Shown here one piece after another: positions 21,776-35,475 of a stretch of 64,000 nt of DNA. The stretch is from Lumbricus terrestris. Its lineage: Eukaryota; Annelida; Clitellata; Crassiclitellata; Lumbricidae. The notes below the pieces were generated by a model. The model ran no database searches and was not told the DNA's origin. It saw nothing but the letters and a program-made list of their open reading frames with translations. The stretch's first letter is position 1; the number at the start of each line of letters is the position of its first letter. The translations under genes were made by a program, and so were the position numbers. The stretch covers positions 37,447,255 to 37,511,254 of the forward strand of contig OX457047.1 in NCBI GenBank assembly GCA_949752735.1, in the 5' to 3' direction.

Positions 21776-24265
21776 CATTTCAACATGCCAATTCTGCTTC
21801 AATGCAAGTTTTTCAATGCCCTCCAATTTATCTGAAGCTGCTCAAGTGCAACAATGAAATTAAGTATACTTGTCAGACAGAGATTAAGCTGCAGTTCTCT
21901 TATACTTAACATTATTTTGTATTAAATTTGTCCTCTAGTTTACCACTGTAATGCTAAGGATATTAGGAGTGCATTCAATTTCTTACGTCGAATTCGCCAA
22001 ACTTGCTTTAAATGGAGAACATCCTGGCTTAAATAAACTAATTAGTGAGTTAATTACCCACTGGCTGCATTAAAACTACAAAATTACTAGGATTGTGGCA
22101 ATCACTAGCTATGCTGCTGTTAATATATCTAAGAAATACACACTATCCAGAAACGTTTGAAGATATCTAAGAATTACACACTACCCATATGCATTTGAAG
22201 ATATCTAAGAATTACATGCTACCCAGATGTACCGGTATTTGAAGATCTCTAAGAATTACACGCTACCGAGATACATTTGAAAATATGTACTGCTCCAGGA
22301 ATCTGAATTTACCCGTTAAAGTCTACAGATGCATCTTGTTCCTAAACTCCAGTCATTACAAAAATGTCCTACACGCCCAAGGATTAATAGTCACCGCTGA
22401 GTATTTCTTTCAGGAGGCAGCAGTTGTCAGAATTGGTGGAAAGCAAGCTTTGTTAATTTTCAACATGATTTCTAGACTCTAACAGACAAACAACACTAAA
22501 CATACCGTAATGCAAACTTCAAATCAAACACTGAGCCTAAATTGACTTAACAACTGCACAACTATTTTAATCACAAACGATGACAAATTTCCTAGCGTCT
22601 AACATAGAAATTCAAATAAGTTCAACTCCAACTGACCCGGCAGCAAATTTTTCAATAGTTTCCGCTTTTCACGCATTTATACACGATTGACAGATAAATA
22701 GACCTTTAAAATATGCAGAGCATACTTGAAACCAATGTAATTGATTCTAGCATTGAATGCAATTCACTGTCCTTACAGCCAAATCAAATACGAGAAAATT
22801 CCACGGCTTTTCTCAAGGTAATATACACAACGTGAGAAACATCCGTAAAATTAAAAAAAACTTCACAAACCATCATGGCACAGTGCACAATTATAAGTGG
22901 AGTAATTCTGCGTAAAACATGTTAAAACCTGCCAACTGCTTTTTTAGAAAATGGTCAGTGCAAAAAATGGAACGCCAAGAAATGGGTTAATTTGCCACAA
23001 CAAAACATGCATACGATTCTGTTGACGGCACAGTGTATGTTAAACTAAACTAAACTGCTGAACTCTGATAAACTGCTTTGCACTCCACCAGCCTTGACTC
23101 GATGCATAGAATCCAGGCTTAGTTGTAGACTTACAAATAATAAGTAGCAGGTATAAAAACCATTGTTTATGGCGGTAATGGTAGTAACAGCAGTGCAGCA
23201 ATACAACTCGCCTAAGTAGTAGTAAGTACTGTAACTGGTAATAGTAATGTAACAAACGGTAAAAACATGAAAAATTGTTGGCACTATTTTATTATCCTGG
23301 AGATCAGAGCGGATAACACAATTACTTGAATGCAAAAATTGCAATAACAATAATGATAATTAATATAATAATAATACTACACATGCAAATAATGTATTTT
23401 CACTGTTCAGTGTAAATACTGGAGTAGGCTAAATGTCAATAAAAAGCTGGTAGCCTTTTCGCTCCAGACGTGTTTCACGATGTGACACACGTTGACAAAA
23501 TAGATCATGATGACAAATAGATCATGATGACAAATAGATCATGATGACAAAATGATCATGATGACAAATAGATCATGATGACATTGCGTAATACTGAAAA
23601 CAACATGATTTATGACCTAGGATATGACCTTCAAAAGATGATAAAGGCACTAGAAACTAACAAAATATTTTGGCAACTACCCTGGCATTCCCGAAGGCCT
23701 TTCCACTAGAAGTACATTCAAACCACGTTACCTATTTCCGATCAGATCACTTGTAAAAAGCAACAAAGTACCATTCACTTTTTTGTGATATTACCAATAA
23801 ATACTGAAAAGGATTTTGGTCGAAAGAAATACGTCGGGTTTAGAATAGATACACCATAAACTATAAAGGGGATAACGAATGAAGACTAAAGGATCCCAAC
23901 TGCTCATGGTCTAATTATATTCGACTGGATTATATTCACAGCATAGGAGGACCTGTGAGGCAGGACAGATGACTTTCTCCTGTGTATAAGACGACTGGCA
24001 CTTTAAATAGACTGCATAGACTACAACCCAAAAGATAGCAGATAGCAACAACAGTTACTACCAGCACTAGCCATCTTAATCAGTAGAAAAAAACAATAAT
24101 CATTATTCTAATATCATAAAGTAAATGCTACTGAAATACCTCGTCGCACAGTATACAAAAATCACACACATGCAGATGACACTAATTGCTTGATGAACGC
24201 CCGCTATCACAATCGGGAATGGATATTCATCAAATACTCGCTAATGTACTGGCCTAGTTAGCTAC
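21776..24265. other. Non-coding spacer
   Basis: AT-rich sequence with no family-like open frame. It contains three near-copies of GAAGATATCTAAGAATTACA (22160-22275) and the GATCATGATGACAAATA repeats listed separately. Confidence 0.55.
23500..23585. repeat. Short tandem repeat, about 18-bp unit
   Basis: About five units of ATAGATCATGATGACAA. Confidence 0.8.
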
Positions 24266-24267
24266 AC

Positions 24268-24540
24268 CGGTAAGCGAGGACGGCATTCGTCTGTTGGTTG
24301 CAACGGACTGCGGTTCAAGCCCCGGGCTGGGAGTTGACATTCAGAGATTTAGATATCTCGGGCTAGCACGTGTGGGACGCAGGGGCGCAAGCTCCTGCGG
24401 AGCGACCTTGGGCAAGTTGCTTACCCATCATTGTCTGTGGGGAAGGCAACGGGAAACCACCTCACTCATCTCATCCCCAGGGGCGTAAAGCCAATGAACC
24501 TGCCTTCGGGCAGAGCACATCATCATCATCATCACTCGCT
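24268..24540 (+). mobile_element. Different tRNA-like SINE ending in (CAT)n
   Basis: Head with GGTAAGCGAGGACGGCATTC and a B-box-like GGTTCAAGCCCC. The body includes GGCAACGGGAAACCACCTCA, and the end is CATCATCATCATCATCA. Only one copy is in the window, so the family call rests on structure. Confidence 0.5.
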
Positions 24541-24631
24541 AATGTACGAACGATACATCGGAGTTTTAAAAAATGTCATCCTGTCTCACAACTGGTCTAA
24601 GTGTTCAACAGTACTGCAAACCAACGAGTAC

Positions 24632-24805
24632 AGAGAACAGACTGCAAGACATACTTGTAATAAATCATGTGACAGAAGATTAATGCTGTACAACAATTTG
24701 CAACCAAAACAAACAAGACTGCTGAGCACATAAATGCAGAGGTAAGTCATTAGGTATCTTTTCTATCTATTCTCGCATCTTCACATTATTTCTTCCTATT
24801 GAAAT
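24632..24805. repeat. Direct duplication, copy 1
   Basis: Matches 25788-25957 nearly throughout (for example GACAGAAGATTAATGCT, CAAACAAGACTGCTG, TCGCATCTTCACATTATTTC). Confidence 0.85.
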
Positions 24806-25585
24806 ATTTGAATAATTCTACTGAAGAGCTCACATTAACTAATGCTTACGGCTTGCCGACATAAGCAAAACCATAGAATTTTTTTATGCCACACTGTTTA
24901 AGTCGGTGACATCGTGTCAAAAGCACAAAGACGAAGTTCTGGCCAAAAAATACTGCTACCGATTACAGATCCTGTATTGTGCTTCTGCTGACGGGAAAAA
25001 ATTTTGTACCACAAAGTGACGACAAATACAATGCTAAACAGAATGCCACGTATCGAATCCATGCCATACAACACTGCAACTTGCGCAAAACAGTACATAA
25101 CCAACACAGATAAAAATGAACTCTTACCCTACGCAATGACGAAGGTTGTCACAATTGTTTTTGGCACATGTTAAAAAGGATAAAAATCTTCTAGAAAATG
25201 GAGAGGAATAACGACCAAAAAATTGCCACAGAATCAAAAATAGATGCAGAACTGCGCCTAATAGGTGCCGCCTATTTTACAATATCGTTTAAAAAATTTA
25301 TAAACTGACTGTTCAAATAATACAAGTAGAACAATGGATTATTCACATTATATGACATTAGTCATAAGATGCACAAATTTCGTAACAAGAAGTAACAAAC
25401 ATTCAGCAGGAAATGTAACAATTGGTGCAAAAAACTCTGCAAACACGCTTGCAGATCCAACCCATCTCTCAGCATAGTAGAATTCTGACATTGATTTCAC
25501 ATAAAGCGCATAATATTATAGCAAAATAGTCGTTGTAGTTCCGAGTTTTAGATAGGCTGACATATAACAATGTTCCATCATCTTC

Positions 25586-25655
25586 CACGTATATATATAA
25601 TTCATATATATATATAATTCATATATATATATAATTCATATATTATATATAATAT
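25586..25655. repeat. TATATATATAATTCA short tandem repeat
   Basis: About three copies of a 20-bp AT-rich unit. Confidence 0.8.
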
Positions 25656-25787
25656 CTGGAAATTGAAAGTTCTACCATTTTGAACAAGACCCTCAAATAA
25701 CTGATAAGAAAACGCGTGTACGGGACGAATGCTTTTCACAGTACAGCACATCACAAGCCATATCTTGGAATTCTGTTGCTACAGAGT

Positions 25788-25957
25788 ACAGACTGCAAGA
25801 CTTACTTGTAATAAATCACGTGACAGAAGATTAATGCTATAAAACAATTAGCAACGAAAACAAACAAGACTGCTGTGCACATAAATAAGGAGGTAAGTCG
25901 TCAGGCGTCTTTTCTTTCTATTGTCGCATCTTCACATTATTTCTTTCTGTTGAAACA
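25788..25957. repeat. Direct duplication, copy 2
   Basis: Same orientation as 24632-24805, about 1.15 kb apart, with scattered substitutions. Confidence 0.85.
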
Positions 25958-26429
25958 AAGAAACGTTCTGCTGACAAAAATGGCCAACAAAATTTAATAC
26001 TCAAATTTTAATGAATAACAGCCAAAAATTATGCCCACAATTTCACACATTAAGGCAATTCAGGTAAATTCGTTTTATTTTACTAAAGCTATTAGTAGAA
26101 AACTTGTAGGCTACTTCACTGTGGTTAAGTTTCAATAAAATTGAAATTATGAAATTAAAATAAAATTACATAATTTGCAATTCGATTACATATGCGAAAA
26201 TATGCATTCCAAAATGCGGATAGCAATTGGTCTATTTAAAGAATATTCTTATCTTATCTTATATGCCCATGTAAGTTGTAATTTGAAATTTCACGTCCCA
26301 TAGCAATTGCAGCTTAATTTAATTTTCCAAGTAATTAAATTTTGCCCATCCTTGCTTCTCAGCTCATGCAAGTACCACAATTATACTGCATCCCATGCAA
26401 AACATTTGGCCAGTGCTGTTACCCTAAGT

Positions 26430-26771
26430 CAGTGGTTCCCAACCCATGGCCCACGGGCCAAAAGTGGCCTGCCAGGCCTAAAAATGGCCCTCATCTCTCA
26501 AAAGAATTAACAAAAATATATGAAAAAATTGACAATTTGAACAGGATAGAACAAATAACTATCTTCTATTACAAATTATTTTATTTTGACGTCTATAACT
26601 AACACCAAACATTCTATTTTGATTCAATTATAACAATTTAATGTGCTTTTAGTAAATTCAATTTTAGCCTTGTGGCCCCCACATGCCCTTCAACCAAAGA
26701 AAAGTGGCCCTCGTGTCCTCCTCCAACTTAGAAAAAGTGGCCCTAAAGTCAAAAAATGTTGGGAACCACTG
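26430..26771. mobile_element. hAT-like MITE with exact 8-bp target duplication
   Basis: 342 bp; ends CAGTGGTTCCCAACCC and TGTTGGGAACCACTG; CCCTAAGT is duplicated at 26422-26429 and 26772-26779. A truncated relative is at 13375-13581. If the terminal PPP4R4 exon is the one ending at 26925, this element lies in or just past its 3' UTR. Confidence 0.9.
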
Positions 26772-26924
26772 CCCTAAGTCTACCCAGCAAGAGTGAACCT
26801 TAACCCTCTAGGCCTCTACTGACCGAAGGAATAGGATTTCCAATACCATTTACTACACTTTGGTCTGAAAAGGGTTGAAATTCTTACAGACCCATCACAC
26901 ACAGTGTATTTATGTAGCTTTCAT

Positions 26925-27001
26925 TTACCTTGAAGCGTCATTTGAAATACAATTATCAACACTTGTTCGCCTCTGAACTGGATTCCCTGACCTTCTGACA
27001 T
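26925..27001 (-). CDS. PPP4R4: PPP4R4, last recognised exon (possible terminal exon)
   Basis: Acceptor CTTCAG. Encodes DVRRSGNPVQRRTSVDN and on to NDASR, a basic Ser-rich tail. Reading straight on gives TAA at 26925-26927. A GTAAAT donor at 26928 would allow splicing instead, for example to AG at about 26866, which gives a short tail and stop. I favour the direct stop. Confidence 0.6.
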
Positions 27002-28887
27002 CTGAAGAAAATGGAGATAAAAAAGAAATTTATTTATGTACAGCTACACAATAGTTACATCATAACCACATACTGCTAAGTTTATTTTAAAAACTCGATG
27101 AAAGCAGGTGGTGCAGCTGCCCTGCGACGTATAAAAGAAATGCTGATTAATGACAATGGCAAAAGAATTATAGTGTAAACAACGTGGGTAAGTCCTTCAA
27201 GCAAAATAGCTCAGCAACATTGACTACTGCTTAGCCGTTAGATTCTGGTGCTGCTTAAATATAGAGAAATTATTATTGTCAAATTTCATAATATCATCAT
27301 ATTACTTTCATCATAATTATAATTACGCTTTTGCAACGAGTACTTTCTAGGTACAGTAGGCTTTCTTACCGACTACTTGTAATCTATCCTCCTTTGGACT
27401 ACAAACATTTTGACTCAACGCAGCGCTCATGAATAAGCTGGTGCCCTGCGCTTGGCCTTTGAGTAGCGCTTTAGAAGTTTGGAGATTATGATCATGATCT
27501 ATGCTTAACGAAATACGACATCGTAATTTTATTGTAAATGCAGTTAAATTATGCTTTAGCATTTGAATGACAAGAGTGTTGGGACAACAATGCAGCTCGA
27601 CGTCAAAGTGTCGAAGTCCACAGTTCATGGCGTCTATGAAAATATTTCATGCTTCTCAAGGCGATGTAATTTAATGAAACTGACTCGCCTTAGGTGGATC
27701 AGACTGCATTGCTGACTAGCATTGTTAAAGTTTTTAACAGTGCATCATAGCTCAACAATTTTCATAGTACAAAGTTAGAAGTTTACCTGTTGGTCCTGGT
27801 GGCTGAATGGATCCGATTGAACTGCGTGTCCTCGCAACTGCTGAACCACTCGGAGCTGTACCTGAGGATGTCCGCCTGAAAGAAAACGACTAGAGATGCA
27901 AGGTATTTCTCTCTATCAGCCATTGTTACTACATGGCTACCGAGAAACACTAATCACATGCCTTCAAGCCTTTCATAGATTTAACATGTTACCACATCAG
28001 TTTCTAATGACGTTCATTTCCTTAGCACATAATAGTCGCAAACATGCTAAATGATCGTAACAGTAATTTAATTGAGGATTTATATAGCACATTTACAGGG
28101 AAACTAATGCTCAGAAGTGCTCACGACCTCGTTATCCATGACGAATGGTCTAGACTTTCATCAAATCACAGCAATTAGACGACAAAAATGGCACAGCACG
28201 TTTAATTTCAGGTGCAAGATGCAAACGACAACTCAATAATAATCAAAATGTCTGAAACATTCGTCATTTAAGCAAGTGAGTCGAAGTGACGAACTAAATA
28301 ATCCGTCAGTCTAGAATTTACGTCACTAAACCTCAGGGTGCGTGAAACTAAAACGAGCAGAGGACCGTGATTGTTGTCGATATATCGGGAAACAATGGCT
28401 TCAGCATAAATGATTTGACAACGCAGAAGAAAAGAGAGAAAGCGTCAATACCTGACGGCACTTGTCCCTGCGGCAGGCGAGACAGGGGATGGCAGTGATG
28501 ATGGTGGTTGCGATGTTACCACAGAGGAACCTGCAGCAATAAATAAACAGAAATACATATCAATTACATTCAATAATAATAATAATAAATAATAATAATT
28601 ATAATAATGGTAACAATAAAGACGGCCAGTAGGTTATCCTGTGGGTGCAATGTGCATACTTCTACGGCCCTGCCCATGGGTTTCGTAATTGTGGGCCTTC
28701 TAGCCAGGGACTTCTATCCCTAAACAGGTTGGGTGCAACTTGAGACCAGTGAAAAAAAGGGGAATCAAAAATGAGTCAAAACTCTCACCAGGAGGGAAGG
28801 CCGGCATATTATACTCATTATGTCACATCATATTCACGAATACCATAAGCAGAACAGATTAAATGTTAAAACAGAGTGAATCAGATG

Positions 28888-28920
<33 letters not shown>

Positions 28921-31900
28921 GCAATAATAATAATAATACCAATAATTATAATAATAATTATTATAATAATAATAATACCAACTTCGTGAGGAATATGCTC
29001 CTAATGGCTTCTTGGCATCTTTAGACGATGACGATGATGGCAGAGCGTTTGCAAGCACTGACTTCTCTTTAGCAAGAGGCGCTGGCGCTACAAATGGTAC
29101 TGACACTGCAAATAGAACAATCAATTCAGATGATGGAATTCAAGAGCAACAAAAAAAATGTCGCCTTAGACTAAACTCGTGTACAGCGCCCTTTCCTTCA
29201 ACCTCGGCTGAGCTACGGCGCTATATAAATCGTCTTAACATTATTATTATTATTAAAAAATATTATTAATTATAATTAATTACTAATTATGCACTTATTA
29301 AGTGTCAGTGTTCATTGACCAAGCTTCCATTGTTGGTACAGAGGAATTAAAAGTCAAGCGCTTGCTCAAGGTCCCTAACACAGTACCTGTAGGCCTACCA
29401 CCCATCTCAGGTGAGATTCAAATTGATCATATCCGCATTATAAAGTGAGTGCTCAAAACCAACCATCCTCTCTGTTTCTCACTTTTATAGACGACATTTC
29501 TTCTCATAGTTCTCAATTCTTAATAGTTTACTTAGCAAGCTCATTCAACATGACGCACAATGTATACTTCAATCCAATTCCAACTCACAACTTAATGATA
29601 ATAATAATAATAATAATATTTTCTTTAATGTAAGGCCTGCAAACGCACTGCATTGTACATACATGTACAAGTTATGCAACATTGTTAATTAACATCAATC
29701 TTAACTACCGTACTAACAGAACAGACAGCCTGCAATACACGACGCTAATAGCAGTCTACAATTAAAGCACGTCCGCCCTACGAGGCTCGATCTCGGTACA
29801 CTTCACTCTCCATGCCAGTGTGTTATCCAAAGCGCTACCTCAAACTGGGAAAGAGTTTGCCATCGGCCCATGGGTTTAAGGCCATAGCTGCCTCCCTTTA
29901 CACCATAGGTTCGTTGTCTCCATTTAGGCAGAACTGTGCTCCTTTGGTGCCATGTATGCTCCCCATGGCCCACTCTATTATATTCAATTCAAAGCTCAAA
30001 ATTATCCAATTCTGGCCATGCTGTGAACAGGACACATCTGGGTATCAGCATTGAGGAGTGCTATATTGCACCGTTCTAAACCTTACAGAAATATCGAAAA
30101 ATAAAAATGCAAGCAGATAAAAAGACAATTTCTCAGATCACAATACCTTTTGGCTTTGGAGTTGGCAATTTGCTGCCACGATTGGCGGCCGTTGCGTTGG
30201 ATAATCTTTTCTTCGTTTCTTTGGAATTATCTTCTTGCTTCTTCGTCTGCTCCTCCTTTATCGACAACAGAACGGATCAGTTAGTAAAGCTGCACATAAT
30301 ATTATTATGCATTCACAAAATACAATTGTGATTTACGATTGATAATTAGCAGTTTCTATGGCACAAATGGCGCTCCAAAATCAGGTCATGACGACGTCAA
30401 GAACCATATGATCAGTTCGCTACGAAATAAGCACACACATAAAATGGTCCTGTGGCATGGAACGGGTTTCCACTGTCTATGCGCATTATGTCTAGGGTTT
30501 GTTCAAATGCATTCTATCGCAGCCTTAAAACAGTTATTTTCAGCCGAAGTTGGGTCGGGAGTGCTCCTGAGTAGTAACCTTGAAGGGACGCTACATAAAT
30601 CTCCACAATGAATGAATGAATATAAAAACACACACAGACACAACATACAATAAATAGCTTACATGATAGTGGTGAAAACAAACACACGCACGCACGCAAA
30701 CATTCATATATATATATACACACACAAATGTTATTGGTACCCGGTACACTCATATAAGTATAAAGATTTAAGAACAAAACAGAACGCAACATTAAGCAGA
30801 ATGCCACCACGTATCGAATCCGTGTAAACCTCACCAAATCTAGTAATTTCTTTTCGTCTTCTAGCTTCTTGTCGTCCGCAATGTCTTCTTCGCTCTTTAT
30901 GACTTGCTGCAACAGATCCACAGTGAGATTCATTCATTTACAGAAATCTATATTAATTATTCACCACTTGTCAGTAAATACGCAAACATCCTAAGATTCT
31001 AAGATGCACATAGCTGCAGCAACAGAAAGATACAATAACTGTGTCATGATACAATATGAAATTGATTCAGCAGAGCAAAGAACATGGCAGTAATCAAATA
31101 AGCAGACTGTACCTAATGGTGTGCCAACAATCAACGAATTTAGGATAATACGGTTTTTTGAACGTTTGACTGTCTTATCAATTACATGAATTTAATCGAT
31201 TATATATGAACTCTTCATCATTATCAATAACCATGGGCTCAACGCCCATAGGTGCCCGATGCCATTTATATATGAATTATGTACGTTCATCAACATGCCT
31301 GTACACCAACATGAGGATAGCAATTGGTCAAATAAAGAATATTCTTATCTTTATGGTATCATTATCATCATGGTATCATTTTCTTCATGGTATGCTGCTG
31401 ATGATATGCAAAGTTTTCACTTTACTCCAATCCTCCAGCTTCCAATCCTCCATTCTTCAAGCTAACGCACCATCAACGAAACCAACCTCATCAACTCCTC
31501 CATCTTCTTTCTCTCATCTTTCTGAGGAACCAAACCTGGACCTCCACTCTCTGGGCAACACCTATGACACGACGCAACGCTGATGAATAAGCTCATGCTC
31601 TACGCTTATCTTTAGAACAGCGCTTAACAAATCTAGAGCATGTGATTATGATTACGATTACGATGGTACATCTCGTACTTACAGATTCGTACGGAACAAG
31701 AATGTTGCCCAGCTCTGCAGTTGCCTAAGTTTGCAAGAAAGTCAAGAAATTCAAATCAATTCCAGTCCATGATTTCACTCAGCATATAATTATAACTAAA
31801 CTTAACGTACGACAAACTCTTCAACAAATCAGTTTTCAGTATAGTATGTGGCCCATCTGACCAAAACCAGGCGTATGTCGCAACACACGTTTCTGCGATA

Positions 31901-34900
31901 ACAAGAAAAATGTGGAAACTTTTTTTTTGGACCATATGGTGGCCAGCTGCTGGTGATTTTTCTTCTAGTGGTGCTAAACTAGAAGAACGTTGTGATTACA
32001 TCTGACCCCTAAAACTTTGTTTCATAAAGCTCTCAAGTCTTTTTTCTTTTGCCGTGGTTGGGCTAGGAGGGCTCCTAAGTAGGTTTATTGAAGGAGCGCT
32101 ATGTAAGTCCATAGAATAATTGAATGAACCAGTTGCATGTTACTTTGGTTTTATTGCTCTACACTTACTCAAAGCCGTTGCTGAAAGAAAACCCTGTTCT
32201 TAAGAAATCCTCAAGAACATATCAAGAACTAAAGACTAATGGGCCAACATTTCTCTATATGATAATATTGCCGAAAATAACCCAACAAACAAGAATTCGT
32301 AGTTAAATTCATTCATTCATTCGAGTATTTATATAGCACCTCAGTAAGGAAACTACTCATAGGCACCCTCAACTCCAGTGCATCCTAAGAGAGCATTTTT
32401 CAAGTGCTTATAGAATGTGTCAGAGAGTGACCCTATAGGGAACAGGTGCAGCTCACAAAGAAGACCTTGAACAAGAACAAAAGTAGAATATACGCAATTG
32501 AAGACAAGCAAACACTCACTCGGTCGAGTGCCTCCAACACGTCACGGTCTTTCTCGTTGAGCAGTCGGTCACGGACGCAATTCTCGAGAAGTTCGGAGAG
32601 CGGAACGTCGACGGGTTTCTTAAGAACGGCCTTCAGTCGCGGAAGAATGGCGCACAGTCGCAGACGGATGTTTGGAACGCGGTCGTTGTGTAGCGTGAGG
32701 AGCGGTTTGTAGAACCACTCTTTGAAGAACGACCGCGAATAAAGTTCCAACGTCACCCAACACGCGTCGATGAAGAGGCCTCGGTGGAAACAGCTCCTAC
32801 CCGCCGCAAACTCTGAAAGCGACCAAAATCAACAACTACACGGTATGTACTTATGATGTCGGAACAGGTATATGGCATTATTTTGCATCAAAAGCTTGTA
32901 AAGAAACAGTCAGTTACAAATTTATCGATATTAAATAGATAGCTAGCCAAATATTTCTATTTCCTATAACAACTATGGTACTTGCTATTTGGCCAGGACA
33001 AAGTGTAAAAGATAAAAACCAACACACACACCCACTATTCCCTGAAAGTGGCCAACGTCAACAAACTACACTGCACGTACTTGTGCTGGTGGAACAGGTA
33101 TCTGGCATTGTTCTGCAGTAAAAGCTCGTAATGAAAGAGTCAGTTACAACAATCGATATATGTAAATAAATAGCTAGTTAAATATGTCAATATCCTATGG
33201 TATTTGCTGTTTGGTCAGGACAAAGTGCATAGAGTAATAATAATCTTCGTTTAATTACAAGTTGACACAACGCAGAATGATTACAATTCATTGTATGGCA
33301 GATGATCACAAGTTATAACAGGAATCGAATTTAACTGTGGCAGGCACCAGTGCACCCATCACGTCCTACTATTAATTTTACCAACGCCACCTGCCGATTG
33401 GATGGTTGAGTGGACCTATCGAAGCGTAGCTGGAAGCAATTCCTCGTCTGGATGTTCATCGTGCCAGAGTGTTAACCATCATCCTACACCCCTCCCCATA
33501 AACACCAGGTTCCTCCTCTCCATTCTACCAGTTGCTCAAAACTCTTCCACCTGGCCTGGGTAATAGGAGCACCTCTAAGTAGAAATATCAAGAAGGGAAG
33601 CCACATAGATTCAGAATGATTGATTGACTTCCAATAAAGCCTAGATCACCTTTGACGAGACTTTGAAAGACCTTTTCCCGTTGCTCCTGTCGAACGTTAT
33701 TGCGCAACAGCAGGAGTAGCGTTCGGACTAGAGCTCTTCGAACGGGTAGCGCCCTCTGTTAAAACAGTTAAACACTCTAAGGAAATACTTCACGACAGTT
33801 TCTTGATTAACGTCAAACACATCACTTTTAAGTCTTCGGTTACCTCCAGAAAACTCGAATCTGATAAACTTTTAATAAACCATGGACTTAATTAAATTTC
33901 AAATGCTTTGTTTATAATTTGGTTAAGTATATAGTAACGACCAACATTCAGCATTCAGTACAAAGCACACAAGTGCATCATCCTCAACAAAACATCAATT
34001 GTCATATCGATGCCTCATTAACCCTTCAACCAATCAATCAACCAATCAATCAATCGATCAACCAACCAACCAACCAATCAATCGATCAACCAATTAATCG
34101 ATCAATCAATCGATCAACCAACCAACCAATCAATCGATCAACCAATCAACCAATTAATCGATCAATCAATCGATCAACCAACCAACCAATCAATCGATCA
34201 ACCAATCAACCAATTAATCGATCAATCAATCGATCAACCAACCAACCAATCAATCGATCAATCAATCGATCAACCAACCAACCAATCAATCGATCAATCA
34301 ATCGATCAACCAACCAACCAATCAATCGATCGATCAACCAATCAACCAATTAATCGATCAATCAATCGATCAACCAACCAATCAATCGATCAATCAATCG
34401 ATCAACCAACCAACGAATCAATCGATCAATCAATCGATCAATCAATCGATCAACCAACCAATCAATCGATCAATCAATCAACAATTAATCGATCAATCAA
34501 TCGATCAACCAACCAATCAATCGATCAATCAATCGATCAACCAACCAATCAATCGATCAACCAATCAACCAATCAATCAATCAATCAATCAGAATTTATA
34601 TAGCACCCTTCAACATACCTCCTTCAATAACATGCATAAACCGAATGAAGAACCGTTCCCATAGCAACACGGCTTGCACGTCAATAAGAAATCCATTGTC
34701 GTCGTTTACCTACCACAGAACGAAGTCGTATAAACATGACGGAAAGTATTGTCTGGTGGATTTGGTCGGAAGTGAAGAACGACGGAAGACACGCAAGTGA
34801 CGTCACGTAATGCTCCTGAAGACGCCAGTTGTTCGACGCAAAGATGACCCCACGACAACGACCAATCTCCGTTAGCACCTCAGCCATCTTAAATATACCA

Positions 34901-35424
34901 TATATACATATATATTATTCAGAGTAGTTATATATACAATTATACATATACTAGATGTGTTTACTCGGCGTTGCCTGGAAAATTTAGGGTTTTAAAAACT
35001 ACTCCACTGTGGTACCCATCGTTGACCGCTAGATTTCGGGTTTTCGCCAACCCTCCACCCCACCCCGCTTCCCGAAAAAGCCAAACGTGACCCGATCTTG
35101 CGGGGCGCTACGGAAATTATTACTGGGCGGGTATGACGTCATGCGGTCTGTAGACTCTTCACTACAGCGCTAGCGTGAACGATTATTGATGAAATCTGTC
35201 TTAAAACGCTAATAACTCTGGTTTTAAATTGAATTAAAAGCTGAAAATAGTTGCGTTGACCTTAAAATTTGGGTAAGAATCAATTGCAAAAATTTTGTTA
35301 AACCGACGCTGTTTCATTTCCGAGCCTATTTTGCAACGAAGAGTCAACACACACACACACACACACATCTGGAAGGACAAACTTTTTCATACTTGTAATA
35401 TTAGATATATATTATTTAGACTAG

Positions 35425-35475
<51 letters not shown>

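Noticed and set aside
33919..34353. 144-residue open frame of NQPINRS repeats
   Set aside because: Translation of a tetranucleotide satellite; all frames stay open because the unit lacks stops.
34687..34887. Gene starting at the ATG of this minus-strand frame
   Set aside because: The ATG is the first codon of an internal PPP4R4 exon with an acceptor just before it; upstream exons continue in frame.
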